Shown here: piece after piece, positions 55,577 to 63,261 of the stretch
Layout of the letters: each line of letters starts with the position of its first letter
Position numbering within the stretch: the stretch's first letter is position 1
Origin: an uncultured Collinsella sp.
Lineage (GTDB): Bacteria; Actinomycetota; Coriobacteriia; Coriobacteriales; Coriobacteriaceae
DNA: 64,000 bases
Assembly: GCA_900541175.1 (NCBI GenBank)
Contig: UQIT01000001.1
Coordinates: 109,612-173,611, forward strand
Direction of reading: 5' to 3'
Notes under the pieces: generated by a model
Seen by the model: only the letters and a program-made list of their open reading frames with translations
Told to the model about the DNA's origin: nothing
Databases searched by the model: none
Position numbers and translations under genes: made by a program

Positions 55577-56041
55577 TCCATCTTCTAAACCAAATTCAAG
55601 TGCAGAAACGTAAATCAAAGTGTGGATAGCAGCGGATAACAATAAACACTGTAATCTCGTTTTACTCGAAATGGCAAATTGATACATTTTGACAAACTCC
55701 TTCTTTGGTATCCGAGAAACGCCGTTGATATTCAAGGTCAACAGGTCTTCCTATGCTTGCGCTGTGGTTATCCGTCAGATCTATGCGCTGAGGGTCGAGC
55801 CTGTGGTTGCCCCCAATCACTCACCATCGTGACAGGGCTATGTGTGACGAGGTTGGCTGCAACCAGAATTTTTTCGGTCAAGCCGGCGCTCACGCGATGG
55901 CATATGAGTTTGAGCGTCGCGGCATCAGCGTTGAATTCCGATAACCTGGTGAGGATGCCGCGCGCACACTTGGCAGCTGGTGCCAATTGACCCTTGAGCT
56001 GACATCGATGTCTAAATGCTCTCGATGGGTTTCGGCCCATG
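55577..56041. other. 465-bp segment between inverted tRNA 3' halves
   Basis: No convincing gene is seen. A frame on the minus strand (55768-56046) is of doubtful reality. The segment is bounded by perfect 45-bp inverted repeats and lies near a recombinase, so inversion is possible. Confidence 0.5.
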
Positions 56042-56086
56042 CTCATAATCCCTGGGTTCTGGGTTCGAATCCCGGAGGGCCCACCA
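56042..56086 (+). other. tRNA 3' half, inverted second copy (attachment-site candidate)
   Basis: Identical 45 bases, starting at the anticodon loop and ending exactly at CCA. The upstream bases (GGCCCATG) do not form a D-arm. A hairpin (56096-56134, AGCGGTTTCCCTGA/TCAGGGGAACCGCT) follows. It lies 412 bases from the 3' end of the integrase gene. Confidence 0.75.
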
Positions 56087-56197
56087 CTATCTACCAGCGG
56101 TTTCCCTGAAATAAAGTCAATCAGGGGAACCGCTTTACTATTGGTTATTCCTTCTAGAATCCACTGGTTTCTTCTGGCTATCCACCACTATCCACCA
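56087..56197. repeat. CTATCYACCA repeats beside the attachment site
   Basis: CTATCTACCA begins at 56087, immediately after the tRNA CCA; CTATCCACCA occurs twice in tandem at 56178 and 56188. They may be arm-type binding sites for the integrase. The rest of the gap to 56498 shows no supported gene. Confidence 0.45.
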
Positions 56198-56498
56198 CTG
56201 ATTTGTGAATAGATATGGGTTCCGTCTGTATCAGAGGATTTAAAATGAGCTTACTGATCGACCAATCGATGCGTTTTCTTTCGCCAAAAGGATTGGAAGT
56301 ACGAAGAATTTATGGTCGAAGTTTTCGGCAGATCTGGATGGGCTAAGCGTTCAGAGGCGTTATAAGGACATCTGAAAGTCTGGAAATCATCAGTGTACTA
56401 AGATATCGATTCGGCACCTTGTATCGCCTCTCATTGCCTCAGGCGCAGTTTGTATTGACTTGTATAGAAACTAGTCGCGTTTGGCTTTTGAACATCTT

Positions 56499-57965
56499 CT
56501 AGAAGTCCTTTTTCTCAATATACGATTCGAGAGTGAAACCGCCGCTTGCCATGTCTGAAGCCATGAATGTGTCGACCTTATCTGCGGCATCAAGGATCGC
56601 TTCGACATTCAGGTCGATATAGTGCTGGAAATCCGTCTTAAACTGCGTGTGTCCGTGCATGCTTGAAATTGTCGGAGTCGAAACTCCGCTGGCGGCCATG
56701 AGCGTCTCTGAGGTATGTCTCAGGTTATTCACGGGGATAAACCTCAGGCCGTGTTTCCTCAGCGTGGTTTCCCAGTGGCCACGCAGCGTTTCGCCGGCAC
56801 ACGGAAGGATTCGCCGGTTGCTCCACTGCTCCAGAGCGTGTCGCGTTGCATCTTGCTCGGTTCCAATGAACGCCTCCGGCGCGATGGTCCTCTCCATGGT
56901 GTCGACATATCCGTTAAAAACGGTGACAGTCCAAATTCCATCGGCGACTTCTTTCAGTTTTGGGTTTGAGCCCAACTTATACTTTGCTGCCGTTTCTGCG
57001 GCCAACCGACTCGCAAGCGCCTGGGCATCTTTCCGATTTCCCATGACGGTTTCGATCCTATATTTGGCTTTTCTGGACTTGTGCCAGCTTGTCTTGTGTC
57101 TGATGAGCCAGCAGCCCTCAACTTGCTCGATTGAGGGCTTCGTGGCCTCGAGGGCTGAAAGAAACCTTTCCGTAAACTCTGGAAGAACCAGAGCGTGCCT
57201 TTTAGACTCTTCTGTTTTGGTGACCTTAAGTCCGTCCTCGTCGGTATAGGCCGCATGGACGTTCAGGAGCACATACTTTTTTACGCCCTGGGAAGTCGGC
57301 ATTTTCAATATCTGTACGTCGGCTGGCGTGATTGCAAGGTTCTCTTCTTTGCGAAGACCCGCGCTACCGACCAGCAGGGTTAGATATGCCATCTCATCGT
57401 CAACGAGTGCATCGGCAGCCTTCTTTAATTCCAAGGGTGACCATGGCGCGGGGCGTTTCTGTTTCTTCGCTCTGGCGTCGAGTCCCGTTAGATCCATTTT
57501 ATGGCGCATGAAACCATCCGATTTGGCTCTGTTCAAAATCGCCCTGTACGTCCGCAGCGTGTTTCTCGGGGTGCCAGATTGCTCTATGAGATTTCGAACA
57601 TTAGCCTCATCTAGATTCAAGAGGACTCGTTCGCCATGATTCGGGGAGATCCATTTTCGGTAGTTTTTGACATATCCGTCGATTGTGCTGTTGGTCTTAC
57701 CTTCCTTTTCCAGGGCTGGGATAAACCTGCCATAAAAGTATTGATTCAGCGTAATCTCAGGAATGTCGCGTTCGGAAAGGCTGGAATTCAACTCGACATA
57801 GAGCATAGATGCGGCTGCTTGGGCATCTCTCATGGTTCCATGAATCGTTACCCTTTTTGTGGCACGCTTTTTACGAGTGCCGGCCTCGACCCTAACTCTG
57901 AATATCTCTAAGCCATCGGCATCGACACCTATTTTTTCAATTACACCAATTTTGTTTTTAGGCAT
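56499..57965 (-). CDS. Tyrosine recombinase (integrase)
   Basis: A 488-residue site-specific integrase. An N-terminal AP2-like arm-binding region (1-60) and a core-binding SAM-like domain (about 75-165, TLNQYFYGRFIP) precede the catalytic domain. Catalytic residues: Arg in SAGLRKEE, NNLRHTSE (the Arg of box II, but Asn where His is usual in HxxR), His in MHGHTQF and Tyr in QHYI. An insert of ~80 residues splits the catalytic domain. ATG at 57965 has AGAGGA upstream. It faces the tRNA-derived repeats, as expected for an element integrated in a tRNA gene. Confidence 0.9.
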   Translation of the reverse strand: MPKNKIGVIEKIGVDADGLEIFRVRVEAGTRKKRATKRVTIHGTMRDAQAAASMLYVELNSSLSERDIPEITLNQYFYGRFIPALEKEGKTNSTIDGYVKNYRKWISPNHGERVLLNLDEANVRNLIEQSGTPRNTLRTYRAILNRAKSDGFMRHKMDLTGLDARAKKQKRPAPWSPLELKKAADALVDDEMAYLTLLVGSAGLRKEENLAITPADVQILKMPTSQGVKKYVLLNVHAAYTDEDGLKVTKTEESKRHALVLPEFTERFLSALEATKPSIEQVEGCWLIRHKTSWHKSRKAKYRIETVMGNRKDAQALASRLAAETAAKYKLGSNPKLKEVADGIWTVTVFNGYVDTMERTIAPEAFIGTEQDATRHALEQWSNRRILPCAGETLRGHWETTLRKHGLRFIPVNNLRHTSETLMAASGVSTPTISSMHGHTQFKTDFQHYIDLNVEAILDAADKVDTFMASDMASGGFTLESYIEKKDF

Positions 57966-58033
57966 CTGGTCCTCTTTGAATCAAATTCCAATCTGGAGTC
58001 AGAACTATCGTGCTGAAGCTGCCGCTTGCTTTT

Positions 58034-58471
58034 CTAAGCAATTTCTTGGGCACTCGAAAATTGAGAATGCCCGCCAAAGTTTTCAAACTTCCCAGAGCGA
58101 ACCATCGTATCGGATTCTTCGACTAGTTTTGTCTTGCCGCTCTCGTTGAGCTTGGAGAAGTTTGAGAGCAGCTCGTGTAAAAGCGATCGCTCTTGGGGTG
58201 TAAGGATGGTAACTATTGCATTGAGAAACGACCTTGTTTTTGCGTCCTTTTGGAACTGTGGGGATGTTGGGTCGACCTTGTAAGCTGTGCCAAGAATTAC
58301 ATCTATGGAAACATTGAAATAAGAGGACAACTGCACGAGTTTTTCGTCAGAGATCCTCCTGGTCCCGTTTTCATATTTCCGATATGTCGACAAGCCGTAC
58401 CCTAAATCCTCTGCCGCCTTAGGCTGCGAGATGTTCTTACTCTCACGAATCTGCTTCAGATTGTTTTGCAT
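58034..58471 (-). CDS. XRE-family repressor
   Basis: A 145-residue regulator with an N-terminal helix-turn-helix (LKQIRESKNISQPKAAEDLG, then TYRKYENGTRRIS; about residues 4-60) and a C-terminal helical region. It is divergent from the Cro-like gene at 58582, which is the arrangement of a phage or ICE maintenance switch. No LexA-like peptidase motif is seen, so induction by self-cleavage is unlikely. ATG at 58471 was chosen because GAGGGG lies eight bases upstream. Confidence 0.87.
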   Translation of the reverse strand: MQNNLKQIRESKNISQPKAAEDLGYGLSTYRKYENGTRRISDEKLVQLSSYFNVSIDVILGTAYKVDPTSPQFQKDAKTRSFLNAIVTILTPQERSLLHELLSNFSKLNESGKTKLVEESDTMVRSGKFENFGGHSQFSSAQEIA

Positions 58472-58500
58472 TTGCATCACCCCTCAATATGAGCCTAGGT

Positions 58501-58560
58501 GGTACAAAATGTTGTGACGCGGTACAAATTGGGTTATAGTATATACGCGTAGTACAAATA
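58501..58560. promoter_or_regulatory. Operator region of the divergent repressor/Cro-like pair
   Basis: RGTACAAAWT occurs three times at 58501, 58521 and 58551, spaced 20 and 30 bases, that is on one face of the helix. TATAGT and TATAC lie between them as possible -10 elements. They probably bind the XRE repressor or its partner. Confidence 0.6.
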
Positions 58561-58581
58561 GGGTCACAAAAGGAGGGTTTT

Positions 58582-58806
58582 ATGCCGAATTGTATCGGTG
58601 CGGAACGAGTGAGGCTTCGCCTTTCGCAAACCGATCTTGGCGATAAGCTCGGCGTCAGCAGAAGCATCATCGTGCGAATCGAACGCGATCCGAAGTCGGC
58701 AACTTACGATCAACTCGAGAGAATGTCGCAGTTGTTCGGGTGCTCCATCCAGTACCTGCTCGGTGAAACTGATGATCGTCTTCCCCAGAAGGACGAGGTT
58801 GCATAA
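58582..58806 (+). CDS. Cro-like XRE-family regulator
   Basis: A 74-residue protein that is one helix-turn-helix domain (RVRLRLSQTDLGDKLGVSRS, then RIERDPKSATYDQLERMS). AAAGGAGG precedes ATG at 58582. It is first in a rightward operon and overlaps the next start by one base (TAATG). Role as a Cro-like switch factor is inferred from position. Confidence 0.87.
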   Translation: MPNCIGAERVRLRLSQTDLGDKLGVSRSIIVRIERDPKSATYDQLERMSQLFGCSIQYLLGETDDRLPQKDEVA

Positions 58807-59132
58807 TGAGCGGCAAAGAGAGGCTGGAGCCGTGGGCGAGCAGCAAATGGCTTTCCAAATCCGCGGCGGCCAAATACATCCATCGCCATGTCGATGCGGT
58901 TCAGGGACTCATTGAATCTGGCGAGATCCCCGCCGTCTACGGTGCTTTCAATCGCGGGGGTTCGCGGACCATCTACATCAACATTGACGACCTCGACGCC
59001 TATATGCGCAGGACGCCTTTCATTAAGGAGTCGAGCCATGACATGCCGTACGAGGAGTACGCCTCTCTGCAGTCCCTGCAAGAGAGCATGTCAAAGCGCA
59101 TGGCCCGCGACGGCCGTAAGGGGGCCGCATGA
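58806..59132 (+). CDS. Excisionase-like helix-turn-helix protein
   Basis: A 108-residue protein with a MerR/excisionase-type fold: WLSKSAAAKYIHRHVDAVQG, then GEIPAVYGAFNRGGSRTIYI and DDLDAYMRR, the HTH_17 layout. Its location downstream of the Cro-like gene in an element with an integrase suggests directionality control in excision. It overlaps its neighbours at both ends. Confidence 0.7.
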   Translation: MSGKERLEPWASSKWLSKSAAAKYIHRHVDAVQGLIESGEIPAVYGAFNRGGSRTIYINIDDLDAYMRRTPFIKESSHDMPYEEYASLQSLQESMSKRMARDGRKGAA

Positions 59133-59920
59133 TGTGTCCCGAATCGTTCCCGAAGACTGTTCAATTTAGGGTGTCAGAAAAAAAGTGCGACTGGGAAATT
59201 AAGGAAGAGCCCCAGCCGCACCCGAAACGTGAGACCGTAGAAGAAGGGAGTTCACGGATGTGGAAAGGTGAACAGCGTCGACACGATCTCGACGACATAG
59301 GACGGTATCGCGCCCTCGTCGGTCAGGTTAATTCTACCATCGCAGTAGAGGCTCTAAACAATCAAGATCTAGCCGAATACGCGAATTCATGCCGAATGTG
59401 GACTGGATTCGCCGAAATTGCAAAGGCGAGGGGCCGGGGCTATAACCGACAGGCGCCGGTGCCCGTTCTCCCCGAAACACCGAGGGCGCTTTTGGCGGCG
59501 GGGATTCCCAACCTGCCTATCTGCCACACCGTGCGGCATATCGTACGGGAGACAACGATCTCTAATCGCTCACACAGGCACGGCATCGAGCCTTCGCTGC
59601 TTGCATCGGTTCCCGAACTCCTTCAGTCTCCTGTTGCTATCTTTAAGGCTGGCGCTGGCAGGGTGGCGGTTGCGCTGGATGCGATCGATACCATCGGCCA
59701 GCCGCTTGTCGCCTATTTCGACCTAGCGGTTCCCCTGTCTGTCGGCGGTGGTCATTTCCGCTCCGGTGAGCTCGTCAACTTCATGCTGTCCGTTTACGGA
59801 CGCGAGTCCCTGATAAGTGAAATCGAATCCGCGAGGGCGGCAGGGGAGTGCAATGTCTTCAACGAAGAGGCGTTGTTCTCCCTGGCGGTCCAGGCGCTGC
59901 AAAGGAGAAAGGCCGCATAG
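59129..59920 (+). CDS. MuF-C-like domain protein
   Basis: A 263-residue protein. The C-terminal half (about 125-240) follows the pattern of the phage MuF C-terminal domain: a helix after LPICHTVRHIVRETTI, then LASVPELLQSPVAIFKAG, RVAVALDAIDTIGQPLVAYF and FMLSVYGRESL. In other elements this domain is the terminal part of very large proteins and has been proposed to be a toxin-like nuclease. Here it is small and stands alone. ATG at 59129 overlaps the previous stop; ATG at 59258 with GGGAG upstream is also plausible. Confidence 0.6.
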   Translation: MMCPESFPKTVQFRVSEKKCDWEIKEEPQPHPKRETVEEGSSRMWKGEQRRHDLDDIGRYRALVGQVNSTIAVEALNNQDLAEYANSCRMWTGFAEIAKARGRGYNRQAPVPVLPETPRALLAAGIPNLPICHTVRHIVRETTISNRSHRHGIEPSLLASVPELLQSPVAIFKAGAGRVAVALDAIDTIGQPLVAYFDLAVPLSVGGGHFRSGELVNFMLSVYGRESLISEIESARAAGECNVFNEEALFSLAVQALQRRKAA

Positions 59921-61137
59921 TGTCGAAGATTCTCGAGACAGAGACCGAAGGCTACGGTCCTTCGTTCGCCATACACGGCTTCATGCGCTATTTGGGCCTT
60001 AGGCCCGCACAGCTCGTGGCGTATGCCCTGATCTACTCCTGCACGGTAGATAAGGGTTGCTACGATTTTGGAGCCGCCGTTCTCGCGGACTGGTCCGGCA
60101 CGAGCGAGCGCACTGCCCGCACGACCATCGCCTCCCTACTCGAGATGGGCCTTATCGTTGAGCGCGGATCCCATGTCCATGGAATGAATACTGTCGGCAG
60201 GTCCCTTGTTGCAGCTGCGGATCCAATTTCCCGCGCCAGGGAGGCTTGGCAGGCGGACCATCCGGACGCCGAACGGGTTGCCCCTCTAGTTTCACCGGAA
60301 ACTATTTCACCTGAAAATACTTCCTCACCTGAAATATCTTCACGTGAAGATTCTTCCTCACCTGCAAGAGTTTCACGTGACGTTTTTTCACCTGAAGTTT
60401 CTTCACCTGAAAAAACTTCCTCACCTGAAATTTCTTCACGTGAAGATTCTTCCTCACCTGCAAGAGTTTCACGTGACGTTTTTTCACCTGAAGTTTCTTC
60501 ACCTGAAAAAACTTCCTCACCGGAAAGAATTTCACCTGAAAAAACTTCCTCACCTGAAATTTCTTCACGTGAAGATTCTTCCTCACCTGCAATTTTTTCA
60601 GGTGAGCCCCCCTATATACCTATAAGTAATGACTATCCAGAAGATTGGACGGATGGATGGATGGATTTTCAAACCAACCAACCGGACGTCTATCTCGGAA
60701 TGGACTCTCAGGTCGATACCGCAGGCGATTTCAGGAAAATCGCCGACGAGACGATCAACCGCAACAAGCTCGACGCCGCACGCCAGCCCTACGATGAGCT
60801 GCGTCGTTTGGGCTTCGGGGCCGACGAGATCGGCACTGCTTGGGCTCGCCGGCAGGCTGAGGCCAAGGATGCCGGCTGCGAGGACAAATTCATGCCTCAG
60901 CTGCGAAAATGGCTGATCGACACGAGCGTCAAGGGCTGCCAAAAGATGGTCGAGGCCGCACGCCAGCGAGCGGGCCGCGGCGAAAAGCACCTGCGCAGGG
61001 CTCCCGACGGCGCCTGGCTCATCATCGGCGACGGGCCGGTCCATCCGGTTGTGGATGCGAACGGAATCGTCTATCGCGGCGATAACAAGGAGGCTGCGAT
61101 AGACCTGGCCCGCAAACAGGCCACATCTTCGCTGTGA
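59920..61137 (+). CDS. Replication initiator-like protein with iteron-encoded linker
   Basis: A 405-residue protein starting with GTG at 59920, overlapping the previous stop. Residues about 15-95 form a winged helix-turn-helix (FGAAVLADWSGTSERTARTT, then LLEMGLIVERG), as in replisome organisers and RepA_N-type initiators. Residues about 124-228 are a Ser/Pro/Glu repeat region (SSPEISSREDSSSPARVSRD) encoded by a repeat array. The C-terminal ~175 residues are helical and hydrophilic. In many theta plasmids and phages the origin lies inside such a gene. Alternative: a DNA-binding regulator with a degenerate linker. Confidence 0.65.
   Translation: MSKILETETEGYGPSFAIHGFMRYLGLRPAQLVAYALIYSCTVDKGCYDFGAAVLADWSGTSERTARTTIASLLEMGLIVERGSHVHGMNTVGRSLVAAADPISRAREAWQADHPDAERVAPLVSPETISPENTSSPEISSREDSSSPARVSRDVFSPEVSSPEKTSSPEISSREDSSSPARVSRDVFSPEVSSPEKTSSPERISPEKTSSPEISSREDSSSPAIFSGEPPYIPISNDYPEDWTDGWMDFQTNQPDVYLGMDSQVDTAGDFRKIADETINRNKLDAARQPYDELRRLGFGADEIGTAWARRQAEAKDAGCEDKFMPQLRKWLIDTSVKGCQKMVEAARQRAGRGEKHLRRAPDGAWLIIGDGPVHPVVDANGIVYRGDNKEAAIDLARKQATSSL
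60291..60605 (+). repeat. Iteron-like array inside the initiator gene
   Basis: About 19 direct copies of (T)TCACSKGMA, mostly TTCACCTGAA or the perfect palindrome TTCACGTGAA, lie at spacings of exactly 15 or 18 bases. A final inverted copy (TTCAGGTGA) is at 60597. All copies are in the same codon phase (TCA CCT GAA = Ser-Pro-Glu). The flanks are T/A-rich. This fits a replication origin or a dense binding platform for the protein it encodes. Confidence 0.8.
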
Positions 61138-61178
61138 GCTGCTGAACGAACGATTTAAATGTCGAAAGGGGAAGTGAC

Positions 61179-61667
61179 ATGGAAGGGAACTCGTGGGAAA
61201 GGCTGATTAGAACCGAGAGTAATGGACAATCTGCAATCGTCGGGATCGAGAGCGAGAATCATGAGTCGTCTCTTTCCTCAGACGATGGCGGCATCGGCGC
61301 TCGAGAAGAGCGCGTCAGATGCGTTCTGTCCGAGCTGAGACATCTGGCCTCGATCAGAAGCCAGTGCGAGACAGCGCTCAGGCAGCTGCCGTCCCGATCG
61401 AATGAGAGGGAGCGGATGAGGAACCGCGTCCTGCAAATCGATTCGACACTGAATCTCGTAATGGTTGTCGTCGAGGCGCTGGACGATTACGAGCCGGGAC
61501 TCGGATCTATCTTCCAGTTGTCCTATATCGACAACCTGACATGCGAGAGGATCGGCGCGCTCTTGGGTGTGTCGAAGAGGACCGTCATCAGGAGGAGAAA
61601 CCATATCGTCGCGTTGGTAGCGTCAGACGACGATCTCTACAACATCATCGTTGGTGATGCGGCGTGA
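61179..61667 (+). CDS. Sigma-70 region 4-like regulator
   Basis: A 162-residue protein. The N-terminal 45 residues are polar; a helical part follows; then LSYIDNLTCERIGALLGVSK and RTVIRRRNHI form a sigma region 4-type helix-turn-helix (about 115-148). It resembles ArpU or phage late-transcription regulators of Gram-positive elements. It probably controls later genes of the element. Confidence 0.7.
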   Translation: MEGNSWERLIRTESNGQSAIVGIESENHESSLSSDDGGIGAREERVRCVLSELRHLASIRSQCETALRQLPSRSNERERMRNRVLQIDSTLNLVMVVVEALDDYEPGLGSIFQLSYIDNLTCERIGALLGVSKRTVIRRRNHIVALVASDDDLYNIIVGDAA

Positions 61668-61695
61668 GCGCCGTAATCCTTTGGCGGGTACATAT

Positions 61696-61869
61696 ATGAC
61701 CCGTAACATTATCCTACTTGCAGCCGGGCTGCTTCTTGCCCTCGCCGGCTTGAGCTACCTTCTCCAGCTGGATGGGTTGGCTTTACTGCTTCTTATTACT
61801 TCCGCTGCGATCGCGCTCAAGCTATTCGACGATGGGGAAGAGGACGATTCTGGGTGGAGGCCTTTATAG
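61696..61869 (+). CDS. Small membrane protein
   Basis: A 57-residue protein with two hydrophobic helices (IILLAAGLLLALAGLSYLL and LALLLLITSAAIAL) and an acidic tail DDGEEDDSGW. The start at 61696 is chosen to begin just before the first helix; a frame upstream to 61651 is open. The ribosome-binding site is weak. Function unknown. Confidence 0.5.
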   Translation: MTRNIILLAAGLLLALAGLSYLLQLDGLALLLLITSAAIALKLFDDGEEDDSGWRPL

Positions 61870-61926
61870 GAAAGCTACTCAAGATGAAGACGTAAGGCAC
61901 AAGTACAATGATTTGATATTAAGTTA

Positions 61927-62006
61927 TGACGCAGCCACGTTATTACACTGTTACGTAGTTACACAGTTATGCAATTACACGGCTACGTTATTACACAGTT
62001 ACGTTT
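61927..62006 (+). repeat. 16-bp tandem repeat array upstream of parA (possible centromere)
   Basis: TTACAC starts at 61943, 61959, 61975 and 61991, exactly 16 bases apart. Consensus TTACACAGTTACGTWR; one degenerate unit precedes at 61927. The array lies in the 346-base gap before a small membrane-protein gene and parA. The gap also has GTTCTGGTATT twice. Such arrays serve as parS-type centromeres or iterons. Confidence 0.7.
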
Positions 62007-62215
62007 TTACGTCCTTCATTAGTTCATTGAATACGTATTTCTCTTCCTCGTATTTTCTTAAGTTCTGGTATTCCGTTTTAGCACCTTTATCTTTTTCGGC
62101 GTTTCATTTATTCATCTATTTCATAGTTCATTAGTGACGTAGTTCTGGTATTATTTAACTACAACCTTCAATGCGGGTTTTCCGCCATCGGTCCAGCTAG
62201 GGCATTGGAGGTTAT

Positions 62216-62395
62216 ATGTCTTCTTATCCTAATTACATTTCAATCATCAAATTTATCTTGGGTCTCGGCGCGCTCGTAGCCTTTTTTGCGAGCGGGCTCG
62301 CCTACGCCATCCTTCAGTTCATTGTCGGCGCGGCGGCGTGCCTCATCGCCATCCCGATCGCTCTTGTGGTCATGAGCATCGCCAGTCGCTCCTAG
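62216..62395 (+). CDS. Small two-helix membrane protein
   Basis: A 59-residue protein with ATG at 62216 just after GGAGG. MSSYPNYISIIKFILGLGAL begins a first helix; the second covers FIVGAAACLIAIPIALVV. It ends 48 bases before parA. Not recognised; possibly part of the element's transfer or maintenance functions. Confidence 0.6.
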   Translation: MSSYPNYISIIKFILGLGALVAFFASGLAYAILQFIVGAAACLIAIPIALVVMSIASRS

Positions 62396-62443
62396 GTATT
62401 GCCTGGCTCAAATCGTTTTCAATTTCAGTTGAAAGGAATCACC

Positions 62444-63259
62444 ATGCCGAATTTCACCCCTGTGATCGTGTTCACCAATCAGAAGGGAGGCGTCGGTAAG
62501 ACGACTTCCGCAGATGCCATCGCCGATGGGCTTCGCCGCCGCGGCCTTAAGGTCTTGGCTGTGGACATGGATCCCCAGGGCTCCCTCGGGAGAATCGAGT
62601 CGGATTGCGTCGCGAAAGGCACCTGCTGCAGCTCCAGCTTCCTCAAGGGCGTTCAGGTGGTTTGCACCGAGGATGGGCAGGCGACCGTCCCCGGCGATCT
62701 CGATCTTGCCAACGTCGCCGACGAAAGGGACCTTGAGGGCAACGAGATCAATGAGTACTCTCTGGCGCGCGCTATCGAGTCGGCTGTCTCCCAGCACGGC
62801 TTCGATGCCGTCGTGGTTGACACCCAGCCTGGCATGACCTTCGCGACGATTTCCTCCACCATTGCCGCAACCCATCTTGTCATCCCGACTACCGCCGACA
62901 GGCTTGGCACCGAGGCTGTCGAGCAGACTCTCGAGCTCCTCAGCGCGGTATCTGATTCCTATGAGGTCGCGTGGGTGAGCGCCCCTGCCGTCCTCATCAC
63001 GCTCTATCGCGGTATCGCCAAGCTCGCGAGAGCCTTTGCCGCTCAGATGGTCGAGGAGTTTCCAAAAATGGGGCTCAAGGTCTTCCAGCGCCGAATCGGT
63101 ATAACTGTTGCAATCCAGGATGCGCAGGCGAATGGTCGCAGCATCTACGAGATGAACGTCCTCAAGGGCGCCGCATTCGAGTACGACGTCCTTGTGGGCA
63201 ACATCATGAACTGGTGTGAGCTCAAGCCCGCCGCCGGCGAAACCGAAGGAGTTGAGTAG
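62444..63259 (+). CDS. parA: ParA-family partition ATPase
   Basis: A 271-residue deviant-Walker ATPase. VIVFTNQKGGVGKTTSADAI is the P-loop (about residues 8-27, signature lysine present), VLAVDMDPQGSLG is the A' motif and DAVVVDTQPGM the Walker B region. There is no N-terminal DNA-binding extension, so it is the short (type Ib-like) form. GAAAGG precedes ATG at 62444. It is followed 2 bases later by its likely partner, and the 16-bp repeats upstream could be its centromere. It supports stable inheritance of a replicating form of the element. Confidence 0.92.
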   Translation: MPNFTPVIVFTNQKGGVGKTTSADAIADGLRRRGLKVLAVDMDPQGSLGRIESDCVAKGTCCSSSFLKGVQVVCTEDGQATVPGDLDLANVADERDLEGNEINEYSLARAIESAVSQHGFDAVVVDTQPGMTFATISSTIAATHLVIPTTADRLGTEAVEQTLELLSAVSDSYEVAWVSAPAVLITLYRGIAKLARAFAAQMVEEFPKMGLKVFQRRIGITVAIQDAQANGRSIYEMNVLKGAAFEYDVLVGNIMNWCELKPAAGETEGVE

Positions 63260-63261
63260 CT

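Noticed and set aside
55532..55604. Functional tRNA with CAT anticodon on the minus strand
   Set aside because: The T-arm, anticodon loop and CCA are present, but no D-arm or 5' acceptor strand can be found upstream.
55768..56046. Minus-strand ORF of 92 codons in the inverted-repeat segment
   Set aside because: No ribosome-binding site or recognisable family; it could be a decayed fragment but cannot be supported.
60302..60592. Minus-strand ORF made of KKxQVRKxxQVK repeats
   Set aside because: It is the reverse reading of the iteron array; the plus-strand frame continues into non-repeat coding sequence on both sides.
60291..60605. CRISPR-like array
   Set aside because: Units are only 15 or 18 bases apart with no unique spacers, and no cas genes are seen.
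61927..62006. CRISPR-like array
   Set aside because: Tandem 16-bp units without spacers; better explained as a centromere or iteron array.
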